A DNA stretch of 64,000 nt from Azadirachta indica (lineage: Eukaryota; Streptophyta; Magnoliopsida; Sapindales; Meliaceae), in NCBI GenBank assembly GCA_022749755.1, contig CM040452.1, positions 20,912,350 through 20,976,349 on the forward strand, read 5' to 3'. Under the pieces are notes generated by a model that saw nothing but the letters and a program-made list of their open reading frames with translations, was not told where the DNA came from and did no database searches. This document shows, piece by piece, positions 1-10,241 of this stretch. Numbering within the stretch: position 1 is the first letter of the stretch; every line of letters begins with the position of its first letter. The translations under genes were made by a program, and so were the position numbers.

Positions 1-240
1 AAAATCCCATCATACTGGCCCGTATAATTATAATAAAGACATCTCTGGCGAACCCCAATTTTTAGTAGTTTTAGTTAAACCTATGCTCAATCTTAAATTA
101 AGACTCTTCTTAATTATAGTATTAGGAGGACCACTTTTTATGCCTAAACAAATAAATAAGAACGTGCTTGGTAGATGTATCATCCCGAAAATTAAAAAAA
201 ATAAAATTAGGATAAAGACGACGAAGAACTAGGACTGGAC
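1..240. other. Left-edge intergenic AT-rich DNA
   Basis: No coding region or recognisable RNA is visible. It lies directly upstream of the promoter of the snoRNA unit. Confidence 0.5.
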
Positions 241-256
241 TTCTGCTTTAGAGTTG

Positions 257-330
257 TTGGGCCCAAAAGCCCAGCCCAGCTTAATCCAGCTTTTAATAAC
301 TCTGCAAACCCTAAATTCCACTTTATATAA
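257..330 (+). promoter_or_regulatory. Promoter of the snoRNA cluster (site II, telo-box, TATA)
   Basis: The palindrome TTGGGCCCAA (257-266) contains the site II core TGGGCC, and reverse-strand TGGGCT cores follow at about 269-279. A telo-box AAACCCTAA lies at 306-314 and a TATA box, TATATAA, at 324-330. In plants, site II plus telo-box is a known promoter signature of ribosomal-protein and snoRNA genes. No protein-coding frame follows, but snoRNA-like elements do, so I assign it to the snoRNA cluster. The link between promoter and snoRNAs is inferred from order and spacing only. Confidence 0.65.
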
Positions 331-454
331 CGCGTTGTCTCCTCCGTCGCCAATTCTCATCACTCCTCTTCTTCCCACACGTATCTCTCCTTAATCAGCA
401 TTTATAAATATGTATTTTATGCGGGCAGTTTTTTACTTTGTGGTCTTGAAATAA

Positions 455-553
455 TATCGATGATGATAATATCTGTCGCCCCAGTCTTACAAGCATCAAA
501 AAATTTTGTATGCTTGCTGGTGATTGACACTCCCTAATATAATCTGATCACAT
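455..553 (+). ncRNA. Candidate box C/D snoRNA (first in cluster)
   Basis: A C box ATGATGA is at 460-466, a C'-like GTGATTG at 520-526 and a D box CTGA at 544-547, giving a length similar to the two better snoRNAs downstream. A perfect 7-bp hairpin (490-496 with 510-516) sits in the middle. No terminal stem brings the C and D boxes together, so this is weaker than its neighbours. Target unknown. It could instead be chance box matches in a transcribed leader. Confidence 0.4.
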
Positions 554-652
554 TCTTTCTTACTTCATTTCTATATTTTATTCAATATATTCTTTTTTTG
601 TGTAATATATTTTGTATGTGGGTTTTAATTTCTTATCACAAGAATGAAATAT

Positions 653-749
653 GCAAGAAATTGACCATGATGATGTAATACCATTCCATTTCTGTCGTCT
701 TAAGTGATGATTTTTAATTACATGCACTACCATCTGAAACATTTCTTGC
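653..749 (+). ncRNA. Box C/D snoRNA, target unknown
   Basis: A perfect 9-bp terminal stem (GCAAGAAAT at 653-661 with ATTTCTTGC at 741-749) encloses a C box ATGATGA (667-673) and a D box CTGA (734-737). The internal C' box GTGATGA is at 704-710, with a degenerate D' box CTGT at 692-695. Box order, spacing and total length (97 nt) are those of a plant box C/D 2'-O-methylation guide, acting in the nucleolus with fibrillarin, NOP56, NOP58 and 15.5K. The guide segments upstream of D' (about 680-691) and D (about 720-733) give no rRNA match that I can recall, so it may have an unusual target or be an orphan. Confidence 0.78.
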
Positions 750-823
750 AACGCTCAAAATCTCCTCTTTTTTTTCCATTCTTATTAATTTTAGTTTCTT
801 TTCAATTTGATATTCTATTTCGA

Positions 824-909
824 GCAATTGGTGATGAAATTAGACTAATAATTCCTGATTTTTCAGTGATTAGTATACTAATTAATCACCATCTCTCGGC
901 TGAGATTGC
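824..909 (+). ncRNA. Box C/D snoRNA, probable U51/snR39-type 25S rRNA guide
   Basis: The terminal stem GCAAT (824-828) pairs with ATTGC (905-909). Inside are a C box GTGATGA (831-837), D' CTGA (855-858), C' GTGATTA (866-872) and D CTGA (900-903). The 14-nt segment before the D box (886-899) pairs, with one mismatch, to the conserved large-subunit rRNA stretch CCGAAAGATGGTGA as I remember it. This is the stretch methylated by U51/snR39-type guides (yeast Am807 region). The single mismatch, C895 against A, falls at the fifth base before the D box, the position that specifies the methylated nucleotide. The box structure is directly visible; the target rests on recalled rRNA sequence. Confidence 0.8.
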
Positions 910-928
910 TTACATTTTTAAATTAATT

Positions 929-952
929 GCATTAATATACTTGTATTAATGC
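929..952 (+). repeat. Perfect 9-bp hairpin between snoRNA elements
   Basis: GCATTAATA (929-937) is the exact reverse complement of TATTAATGC (944-952), with a six-base loop. It follows the second good snoRNA by 20 bases. It could be a processing signal for the polycistronic precursor or simply an AT-rich palindrome. Confidence 0.5.
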
Positions 953-954
953 CC

Positions 955-1092
955 AAGGTATCTAATGCCTAGAGTTCTATTCTCATAGCTGGGGTGTTTC
1001 GTTAGATGGGCAGAAAATAATTTTTTAGGTTATGCGACACTGTTTGCTTCGTTCTCTTATAAGCTTGCTGTTACTGTGTCCCTGATTACATT
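955..1092 (+). ncRNA. Weak candidate H/ACA snoRNA
   Basis: A stem ATCTAA (960-965) with TTAGAT (1002-1007) is followed after four bases by an H-box-like AGAAAA (1012-1017). A second stem GACAC (1036-1040) with GTGTC (1076-1080) comes before an ACA triplet at 1088-1090. The order hairpin, H box, hairpin, ACA and the total size fit the H/ACA class, and its place after C/D snoRNAs would suit a mixed plant cluster. The lower part of the second hairpin pairs poorly and I cannot name a pseudouridylation pocket, so this is only a candidate. Confidence 0.28.
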
Positions 1093-2500
1093 TTTCTACA
1101 ATATTGCCTAAATTTATTTCCATATTTCATGAGTTACGGGCCTTGTTAGGCCAATCTCAAATCTGAGCCCATTGGGTTCCTACCCATTGATCTTACAAAT
1201 CAAGACATGGGCCGTTAGATTTGATATAGGACAAATAAAATATGACATCTACACTCCTACACTCCTATTTCGAAAAATAATTGTCAAACATATGTTAACT
1301 ATTGACTGATTCAATAACAAAAATATTCCTAATCATTATTTGAGTAATATAATCACGTAAATATCTTTTCTATAATTTTTAGTTAAATAAATGACAATTT
1401 TATTTTAACTAAAAAATTAAAAGTTTGATTTATTCTTAATTCCTTTTTTACTAGTTATTTTGAAGTTTTCATCTTTCATTTTTTGATTTTTTATTTTAAA
1501 ATTTTTATTTTTTTATTTTTTTATTTTTTTAATTTCAAAATTTTTATCTTTATTTTTATTTTATTTTTTTAATTTTTTATTCTAATCAAGAATTGAACAA
1601 AAATTATATATTAGAAAATAATAATCATGAATTTACATGACAAAAAAATAATTAAAAAATATAAAAATAATAATTAAAAATTAATGACAGTTTTATATTT
1701 AAAGTGAAAATTTTCAATATATATAATTATTGTTGCTAATATGTGAGTGTTATTTCAATTTAAAGAGTATTTGTAGTGTTATTATTAAATTAATTCACAT
1801 GAGTTAATGATTAATTTTAATAAAAAAAATTAACAGGAATGTCATTAAAATAATAAAATAAGGATACAAACGTTATTTGCCCTTTGATATATAGAATCTC
1901 GGGACCATACTACAAATACTCTTGCTTGTTCAAGCCCAATTTTGTTTTCATGAAATTAAAATCGACGCTCAGTCATTATTTTTTGTGATTTCTCAAAATT
2001 GAGGACATGTTTTATCTATGCATGTCAAGTAGATCCATGATTATCTAATTGTAACTTTACATATTGTGTGTATATTATGAACGAGAACAAAACTTAGGCT
2101 CTATTTCAGATTCTTTGATCAAATAGTTGGACAAAATTTATACAAAATGATAAATATAGAAAAATATTAATTATCAAATAAATAAATGTTAGTATTCTTT
2201 TAAATAGTTTAACATGGTTTTAAAGAAGTGATTTTTTTGAAAAATATCAAAATTCAGGGACTTGAATGTTATTATCCCTATCTCGTTGCTAATTTGGAAA
2301 GAAAACGACAAAACAGAGAAAAGGACAAAGAGCTGCCTTATTTGGCAAACGGATAGTCACGTGACGAATCAGAAAAACATGACAAAATCGGGACATAACG
2401 TACGTACGCCCCCTTTCCTTTTCCCTGGAGATAAAAAATTAAAAATTGAAAAAAAGTTCAAAAACAAAAGCAGACAAACAATCAAATCAACAAACAATAA
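1093..2500. other. AT-rich intergenic DNA with possible degenerate MITE
   Basis: No gene is visible. Between about 1225 and 1890 the ends show imperfect inverted similarity: a GGACAAATA-like end near 1227 faces the reverse complement of a GGGCAAATA-like end near 1880, and inner blocks also partly match in inverted orientation. This suggests an old non-autonomous DNA transposon, but the arms are too diverged to be sure. The rest is A/T-run-rich sequence. Confidence 0.35.
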
Positions 2501-2511
2501 CAATAATTATC

Positions 2512-2529
2512 CTCTCTCTCTCTCTCTCT
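2512..2529 (+). repeat. (CT)n microsatellite
   Basis: About nine CT dinucleotides in a row are followed within 20 bases by an unusually GC-rich segment (about 2540-2640). CT runs of this kind often lie in plant promoters or 5' leaders, but I see no gene start after it. Confidence 0.8.
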
Positions 2530-4691
2530 TAATTAACCACGCAGCTGGTCTGAGGCCAGGCCAGAGCTGCTGCAGCAGGAGCAAGACGAGGCCGAGGCAG
2601 AGGCCGAGCCCAGAGAGGCAGAAAGGTTGGCTATGAAATGAACCCCACCCACACCCGCTTCCCCAAATACTGTCAAAACTATTACTGCAGCTTTCCCCTC
2701 CCCCTACCCCCAGCTCCCCATTTTGTGTTTTCCAAACCAAACCCCCCTCCCCATAACTCATTGATTTTATTTTCTTTTTCAGTCAATCGAATCACGTTCT
2801 TCAAGGTGGAAAGTATTGCTATTCAATGACAAGGCGGGTTTTTGGCTGCATTTACATGTAAGAATTTTAAAATTAATTGGACATTCATAAATGCAGCACG
2901 CCAATAATCCTGCTCAGCTTCAGCTTTGATGTGGTCAAAATGACAATTAGTTATTCAAGCATAGGTCTTTAATTAGGCTCTGAATTTTAATTTATTTTTA
3001 CTGTCAATAAAAACCTTTCTTGGTTGAAAAGGTTCACCAAAAAGTACACATCTCAACAGTTTACACCAATTTAGGCTTCTGTTCGGAGACTACTGCAGAA
3101 ACCAAAAAGGCTGAAGTGGAAGAACGTTTTGAATGAGTTATTAATATCTTCTATTAATCAGTTAAAACATCAAATTAGAAATTAAAAAGAAAAAAAAATT
3201 ATTAAATTAGTCTTTGCCCTGCCACTGCAATGATTAATTGTTTATACTTAAAACAAAGTAATTGAAGTCTTTGTTTGGTTCTATTTTATGAAAGTGATTT
3301 ATTTGTTTCCAAGAAAAAAACAAAGTTAATTTTTATAGCCTACACGATATATAGCTAGCGTTAATTTATTGCAATTTTTGTTTTTCATTTAATGCCAGTC
3401 TTCCTTCATTATTTTCACACTGTATACTGCACTATTATAATGTTATGCATAATTATTACAAAATTTTATTTTCTGATTTTTAAAATCATTTTTGTCTCGC
3501 AACAAGTACTTGTTACTTTAAATCATTTGACATTTTACAAGATCTTGTCTCCTAACAATTACACCGAAAAAGGGGTGAGAACCTATTAAACAACATTAAA
3601 AATCCTATTGTTTGTGAGACTTGAGAGTTAATTTTTTTGACAGAAACATTTTCTTCTTTTTCCCGTGAGTCGTGACACCTCTGAAAAAGTTGTTCAATTA
3701 TGTAAGTCCCCTAACTTTTTAATGTTTTCTTGAAAATTAATGCTTACAACTTTACAATTTCCATCTTTTCCATTAGAAGATTCAATTGAAACAAAGCAAA
3801 AAATAAATATAAATAAATTCACGCAACAGGGACTTCAAACTTCAATGCAAGAAGTTTTTAAGTAGCTGTGAATTTGAGATAATATTAGAAGATATTTTAA
3901 GCAACGGAAGAAAAAAGAGAATGGAACCTTTCTTGCAGTTGGAAAATTTACAATTTACAATCATAAAGTAAGAAATGAAAATATCTGAGAAAGTTCAGCC
4001 AACGGAAATTGAAAATAAGGATACGATGATGATCTGAGAAAAATGCAGAAGCAGTTCATTTTCACATGCCCTACCCCATCACTGTACCAAAACAAAATAT
4101 GTCAAAGTGATCTGGTTGGCTATGAATCTTATGAAAGCACTTCCGTAAGGATATACAAGAATATGAATACTTCAGTCAACATCACCGCGGCGGCCACCAC
4201 AACATTCACGTCCACATCCATCCCTCTTCCTGTCTGCCAATCATACCATACCATACAATTCACACAATAATACCAATGCCAAAATGATTAAAATATCATA
4301 TTCAAAATGACATCGTTTTGATATTATTTGACATCACACGTAACTAAATTATTATGTCTTTATTTACTTATAAAAATATGAAAAGTGAGGATCCAAATGT
4401 TATCACGCGTGGAAATATTTTGGTGCAAATATGATACAGTAGGAAATGATTGATTGATTGATTTGGTTATTTTTTTTGATAGGTAAAAAGAAACAGAAAT
4501 GTGATGAAGAGATTGGAAGGGAGGGAATCTGTTCAGACACTGGGACTGTCAATAAGCACGTTCTTCTCATTCATTTATGGCACGATTCCAGCCTTTTGCA
4601 GACAACCACTTCTCCATTACTCATTAACTAATTCATTTTGAATTATAGTCCCCTCTGTGTACTACTGCTACTCTCTCTCTCTCCCTGCATG

Positions 4692-4716
4692 CAATACAAT
4701 ACAATACAATACAATG
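4692..4716 (+). repeat. (CAATA)n pentanucleotide microsatellite
   Basis: Five copies of a CAATA-type unit lie just after a short (CT)n run (about 4669-4683). Confidence 0.85.
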
Positions 4717-4744
4717 CAACCATTCTGATTCAATTTCTGGCATC

Positions 4745-4771
4745 TAATTAATTAATTAATTAATTAATTAA
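4745..4771. repeat. (AATT)n microsatellite
   Basis: Uninterrupted palindromic AATT tetranucleotides, about six and a half units. Confidence 0.85.
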
Positions 4772-5634
4772 CTAATCTTACTTTACTGCTGGCTTTGTTT
4801 TGGCTCACGCGGACACATAATAAAGATAAAACAAATAAGAACTGAAGAGCAGCAAATAGCGGTACAACGGCAACGGCACAGAAATTGAACTACTATTAAA
4901 AAAATATACGTGAGATTGATTGCAACCAAATTCCATACGCCTTCCGAAGTGGGAAGACCAGAGCAGAATCGGAATAGGACAAAACACAGGTTGTTTCCGA
5001 GAAATCCGAAGACAGACACATGGTCAAAAATATGCATTCAGAATCAATCACGATAATAAACGCGGAAAAATGAAATCAAACGGCGACAAGATAGGCTAGG
5101 GACTTCATAGACTGTGAAGAGCTCAATAGAGGTAATGAATGATAGAGTATGTCAACTCGACTCAGATAAAATAAAAAATAAAAGAATAGCAGGAAAAAAA
5201 AAAGATTCTATTTCAATTCTAGCTATCTATATCTCTTGTGGCCTAGCTGCCATTTCTAACGTCAAATCATAAAGTGGGAAAGCCGGCAAGCAGTACCGTT
5301 CTCCTCTTTTTCTTTTTCTTTTTTTTTAATTATTATTTTTTTATACGGGGGGCAAAGAGCCACAGAGTTGTTTCTTGATACTGGCATGCATGCGCTCGGG
5401 AAATTAAATTGTGGATGGGATGTTAGAAAGAAATGGATGGATGGACCCAAAGGCTACGACGAACTGAAATTTGAAGAAGATTTGGCTTTACTTACTTTCT
5501 CCACTTATTATATTATTAGATAATAGAAAATATAGCGCCCTTTCTCTGAGCTGCAACCCGAACCAACCCACATGGCCTCTAGCTTTCCTTCCGGTTAAAT
5601 TATGCAACCCAGTTGTATGCCACCTACGGTTTCC

Positions 5635-5664
5635 AACCTAACCTAACCCTAACCCTAACCCTAC
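5635..5664 (+). repeat. Short telomere-like repeat, CCCTAA type
   Basis: Two CCTAA units are followed by three consecutive CCCTAA hexamers. The usual plant telomere unit is the heptamer CCCTAAA, so this is the hexamer form. It lies within a CT-rich stretch (5665-5700), so it could be an extended telo-box-like promoter element or an interstitial insertion. Confidence 0.7.
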
Positions 5665-6023
5665 TCTCCCTCTCCTTCCGCCCTCCGCCCTTCTCCAAAT
5701 TAATAACAGCTTCTTTTCCTTCGGTTTCAATTAGATTTTATATATCACTTCAAGAATTCAATTCTAAACCTTTTATATCATTTCAAAAATGTTATCAGTT
5801 CAAGTCAGATCAGATTAATTAATACCCGCTAATTTCTTAATTTACGAATTTTTTGTCCTTCATATAAGTCTTCTCCATTTTGTCTTTTAACATAAAATTT
5901 GCAACATCAATATTTTTTATCACAAGGGAGTTGAACAGAAAAAAAGCGCAAATATTTTTCACCGCAATGGTATGGAGCTATTCATTCAAAAACAAAACAA
6001 GACCAGAATAAATTTTATATATT

Positions 6024-6046
6024 TTATATATATATATATATATATA
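6024..6046. repeat. (TA)n microsatellite
   Basis: About eleven TA units in AT-rich intergenic DNA. Confidence 0.85.
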
Positions 6047-6697
6047 ATAAATAAAAGAGAGAGGAAACCAACAAAACTATGTTGATAAGTGAGAATAATA
6101 TGGTGAAAAGAAACAAAAACACATAGGTCTTGTCTCACTATAATGGAACAAAGTCCAAATGTTAAATGTAGATCCAAATTCACACTTGCCAAAATTTTTC
6201 ACGGGTAAATTAAAGCTACTTCAAAATCAAGTAGGTCCAAGATGAAACGAATGATCAACTATATAAATATACACATACACACCAAGAGAAAATCTATTCT
6301 ATTGCTGGACAATCATTTATTATTTTCTACATGGTTGATCAAAGAATGGAGGAGTCCATGTGGTCCTCCGACCACCACGTTTACGGCACATTTTACAGAT
6401 CTATGGCCCACGTAGTCCCCCATGTAATAAAACATATTTTCGCATATTGTTTAATTAAAAATAAAAAATCGTAACAAAATTGAAAAAGATTTTAGAGATT
6501 GGGATCAGACTGACGTGCAAATATATATATATTAATCAGCAGAGCTGGCGCTTCTGATAATTTGTTTGAATATCGGCATCATTTCCCAAACTCCACAGTA
6601 AACAACAAATCTCATCGAAATTAAAATATTCATAAAAATTCCTTTGAGAGAGACAGATTAGATAAGCTCAACATGTTACCCAAAAGATTACATTAAA

Positions 6698-6723
6698 AAA
6701 ATAAATAAATAAATAAATAAATA
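6698..6723 (+). repeat. (AAAT)n microsatellite
   Basis: About six AAAT units. It lies about 400 bases downstream of the DUF1645 stop codon and may fall in or near that gene's 3' region. Confidence 0.85.
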
Positions 6724-7123
6724 AGAAGTTCTCACAGTCACAGGCCAACTAAAAGGAACAGCAAAAAACAGAGATTCCATATCTTTCGAAAGCAAAAAAG
6801 TTACAGAACAACGAGAACTATCCCTACAGACTTAAAATATCTACTAACGTTTTTAACTTTTACTCGCGGGATCAAAACGAAGAACATGATTGCAACTACG
6901 ATACCTGAAACAGAATATTTACATCTAAAATCTGCTAAAAGAAGAAAAGAGGAAAAGCAAATTGAACCATCAACAATGGCATGTCATGTGGTATTTCTTG
7001 CTTCAAAAATTGAACAAGAACGCATAACAGATAAATTTCCCTTAAAAAAAAAGAAAGATACAGAATTAAGGTCAAGGTTAAACTGTTGTTACTTGTTACC
7101 CTCTTCCCTTTGTGAAGATTCAG

Positions 7124-8290
7124 TCAAGTTCGATCAGTCCGGTTCCTACTGTTACTCTGCTGCTGCTGCCTATTTGGTCCGTTGCCGTTCTTTTGCGGCG
7201 AAGAAAACAACTGACCGAACCCAAAAACGGAACCGGATTTCGACGAACCGCGAAGTGAACAAACCGGTACGTTGAGAACCGGAGTGACTCTCACGTTAGC
7301 CGAGTAAGACCGCTCCATTCCTCTGTGTTTGAACCTTGGACCGCCGTTAAAGCTACTTGGACTGCTGGAACTTCTCTCCAAGCTTTGAAACACTATTTTC
7401 CCTGAAGAGTTCATTCTTGGACTGTCGACGGAAACTCCTCTGCTCGGCGCCGATTCTCTCCTCATCGGACTCCGCCCAGCCCTCGCATTCGCCGTCTGAT
7501 TATGGTGATGATTTGAAGCGTCTCTCGGCTTCACAATCCTCATTCTCGGCGGGTTTGCAAACGGGTTTGGGTTCGGGTTTAAGCTGGGCTTGTCCGAATC
7601 CAGTGATAGCCTGGGAAGATCCTCGTGCTCGTGACCGGAAGACGAAGAAGAAAGTGACAAACGAGATGAAGAAATGGAAACAGATTCACAATCTGAGTCT
7701 TTCAACAAAGGTAGATTTAGAGAGCCGTCCGACGAAGAAGAAACGGAGCAAGAAGAAGATTTGGAGTTTCGGTGGAGAAAATGTTTTAATGATGATTTTG
7801 TATGAGTAGATGACGACGAAGAAGATGAAAGCGACGTGGCCTTGCTGGGTTCGGATTTTGAACTGTTGTGGCTGCTATACAGCTTTTTCAAGCCTAATAA
7901 TTCCTTCCAGCGACTTGAACATCTCGGAGCTTTCGGCGAGAACAAGTACGTATCAAAGCTTGAAATATCACAAGCTTTGTTCGCCTCCTCAGGAGATTTC
8001 ATCGTTACGGCCGACGGTTTAATCGTCGAAACATGAAGCGGAACCAATTTCCCATCGGAAAACAACTCGTCGGCGGGAAGCATCGCGACGGGATCTTCAA
8101 GTCGGAACTCGAAATCCACCGGATCCAAAATCTCCGCCGATTCCTCCGCCACCATCGCCGTCGACGACGAAGACGGCTTCTTCGTTGTATCCTCCTCGCG
8201 GCTAAAAGACATTCTCGGACTCAACCATCCATACGACGGGAAGTTCTCCGGCGGAACGCCGATGCTATTGTTGACGCATGCCGAAGCCAT
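7124..8290 (-). CDS. DUF1645 family protein
   Basis: Single-exon gene of 388 residues starting MASACVNNSIGV. Two hallmarks of the plant DUF1645 family are visible: DFEFRL followed by MLPADELFSDGKLVPL (about residues 58-84), and RWKELLGLKKLY (about 127-138). Most of the rest is low-complexity Ser-rich sequence with basic patches, as is usual in this family, whose members are thought to be nuclear or stress-related but lack a proven biochemical role. The ATG is the first in frame, with a TATA box and a G-box upstream on the same strand. No signal peptide or membrane segment is seen. From memory it matches the Arabidopsis DUF1645 gene At1g79060, which also neighbours RECA1 and PSBR. Function is not assigned. 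Confidence 0.9.
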   Translation of the reverse strand: MASACVNNSIGVPPENFPSYGWLSPRMSFSREEDTTKKPSSSSTAMVAEESAEILDPVDFEFRLEDPVAMLPADELFSDGKLVPLHVSTIKPSAVTMKSPEEANKACDISSFDTYLFSPKAPRCSSRWKELLGLKKLYSSHNSSKSEPSKATSLSSSSSSSTHTKSSLKHFLHRNSKSSSCSVSSSSDGSLNLPLLKDSDCESVSISSSRLSLSSSSSGHEHEDLPRLSLDSDKPSLNPNPNPFANPPRMRIVKPRDASNHHHNQTANARAGRSPMRRESAPSRGVSVDSPRMNSSGKIVFQSLERSSSSPSSFNGGPRFKHRGMERSYSANVRVTPVLNVPVCSLRGSSKSGSVFGFGQLFSSPQKNGNGPNRQQQQSNSRNRTDRT

Positions 8291-8439
8291 GGCCGACGCT
8301 CATGCAAATCGTATACCCGCCGGAAAATGATCTCCTGATCTAGAGATGGAGAGAGAGAGGGGGCCGAAGGGTTTAGTTGGTAGTTGAGTAGGGTTTGTGA
8401 AGTAGGCCAAGTGTGTGGTGTGACACAGTAAACAGAGAA

Positions 8440-8511
8440 GACTACGTTTATATATACACATATTGCAAATGGGATAATTACTAATTACAATCTAATAGTA
8501 GGGCCACGTGG
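8440..8511 (-). promoter_or_regulatory. DUF1645 promoter: TATA box and palindromic G-box
   Basis: Read on the minus strand, the palindrome CCACGTGG (8504-8511) lies about 50 bases upstream of TATATATAAA (about 8445-8456), about 155 bases before the start codon. The G-box core CACGTG is bound by bZIP and bHLH factors and often marks ABA- or light-responsive genes. Order and spacing are those of a standard promoter. Confidence 0.65.
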
Positions 8512-8519
8512 CCTACACT

Positions 8520-10240
8520 TTTTTTATTTTTTGGGACGGCCTTTTTCCTTTTCTGAAATTTATGTTAATTATTAATATTTAATTACGTCGATTGTCGAAA
8601 GTTTGATTTCAATAATAGAGGAAGACTATTATTATGGATTTTTGTTGACCCCTTTTTTTCTGGATAATACCAATCATAATACGGGATTTTATTATTTAAA
8701 TAATTAAATCTCCTCAAAATTTCATAGTTATTAAATAAAATAATTGGTTAGATTTTATTAAAAAAGCCGCTATCATTATTTTTTTTTTATTAATTATTGA
8801 AAGCAATAACTTGTTTCTTGGCAAATGTTCTCTAAGCAATAAGTTGCTTTTACTAAACATTCTTTCACGGTTAAAATCCTTAGCGACAAAATTTTGTTTT
8901 TAATTATTAAATAATAAATTATATTTTTATTCAATAAAACGCATAAAATTAAAAAAATTACATTTTTTTTATTTAATTGTAGTAAATATTGATTGCAAGT
9001 AAAGATAATATTTATCAAACACTTTAATTATTTGAATAAGATCTAATTAATATGTTCCTATATTTATTATTATAATAAAAATAATATCTTAATATATATA
9101 TTCATATTCTACATTGATCTAAAATAAGATCTTATATTCCTTTATAGCATTTTGTTATTACTATTGTTATTTATTTCTTTGAAATTTAGAATATTTAGTT
9201 TTCCAAAAAAAAAGAATTAATACAATTTATTTCCCTTAATAACATCCTACTTTGATTGATTGGTCCTCTTTCTATCATACTTAAATTAATATAATAATAA
9301 AATGAATATCCATTAAAGTTTCTTTGATTTAGAAAAAGAATAAGAAACATGCTTTTATACTTGAATTGTGATGATCTTTTCTTAAAATATAATTAAATAT
9401 CCACAAAATATTTATTTTTTTAGTTAATACGAAATATAATTCAATTTCAATTATTAATATCTTTTTTAATGCCTTTTTTTTAATCTAAATACTAAACATT
9501 TCAAATTTTCATTATCCAATTTTAGTTATTGATGTGTTTTGAATGTGTTTAATTTTTATTTTTTATCTTAATACTAAAATTTTTTTAATTTATTAATTAA
9601 TGTTGAATACAAATATATTTATTACTGTAGATTTGTAAATACTCACATAAAATTTATATATTTACTAGTGTGTAAAGTACATCGAATTATATAAATGACA
9701 TAACTTTTTGTATTTAAAAATTATAAATAAAAAATAAACCTATCTTCCAAATAATTTTAGATTTAGAAAAGTAAACCCTATCTAAACCTGATAATTATTT
9801 GAAAGAAAAACTCCCTTGAAATATTAAAAATCAAAATAATTGTTTTAAAAAGATTCATGATTGGAATAGTTGGAACATTATTACTCAGGCATCTATTAAT
9901 GCTGCAATTCGATAAACATTTTTTTCTTCATACTCTTTGTTAGAGGCCAAATTCAAGCTTTTTTTTTTTAATTTATTTTAGACATTTTTATCATATATTA
10001 ACTCCCTAAAATAAAAAACAAAGATTGTATCTCACATATTTTTTAAAAAATAATATCAAGTACTTTTTAATAGTCTCTAATATAAAGTTTTGTTTTTTTT
10101 AATAAAGTTTAAACACGTTAATTTCAAACCACCATTGTCATTTTCAAACGGCTGCCTATATTTCCAAGTTATTTCTCTTATTGCTCATTAAAACACGGAT
10201 TTTAATTTAAGAAAAAATAACAACAATAACCAAGATTTGA
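8520..10240. other. AT-rich intergenic DNA
   Basis: This is the divergent gap between the DUF1645 and methyltransferase genes. It is very AT-rich with long A and T runs; no coding region, RNA gene or clear repeat unit is visible. Confidence 0.6.
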
Positions 10241-10241
10241 G

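Larger units (their letters stand above)
2541..6650. other. Long gene-poor region with microsatellites
   Basis: About 4 kb without a convincing coding region. The GC-rich part at 2540-2640 (GAGGCCGAGG-type repeats) and open stretches at 2262-2636, 4043-4270 and 4783-5037 lack known domains, start context and splice structure. I looked for common conserved plant microRNA sequences and recognised none. Short repeats at 4669-4716, 4745-4771, 5635-5664, 6024-6046 and 6698-6723 are the main identifiable content. Confidence 0.45.

Noticed and set aside
704..949. Open reading frame of 81 codons
   Set aside because: It starts with GTG, overlaps the two best snoRNAs and has no family features.
2262..2829. 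Several short open frames on both strands around the GC-rich island
   Set aside because: They overlap each other, contain microsatellite-coded runs and show no domain or splice structure.
7357..8338. Open frames opposite the DUF1645 gene
   Set aside because: They are antisense shadows of a Ser-rich coding sequence.
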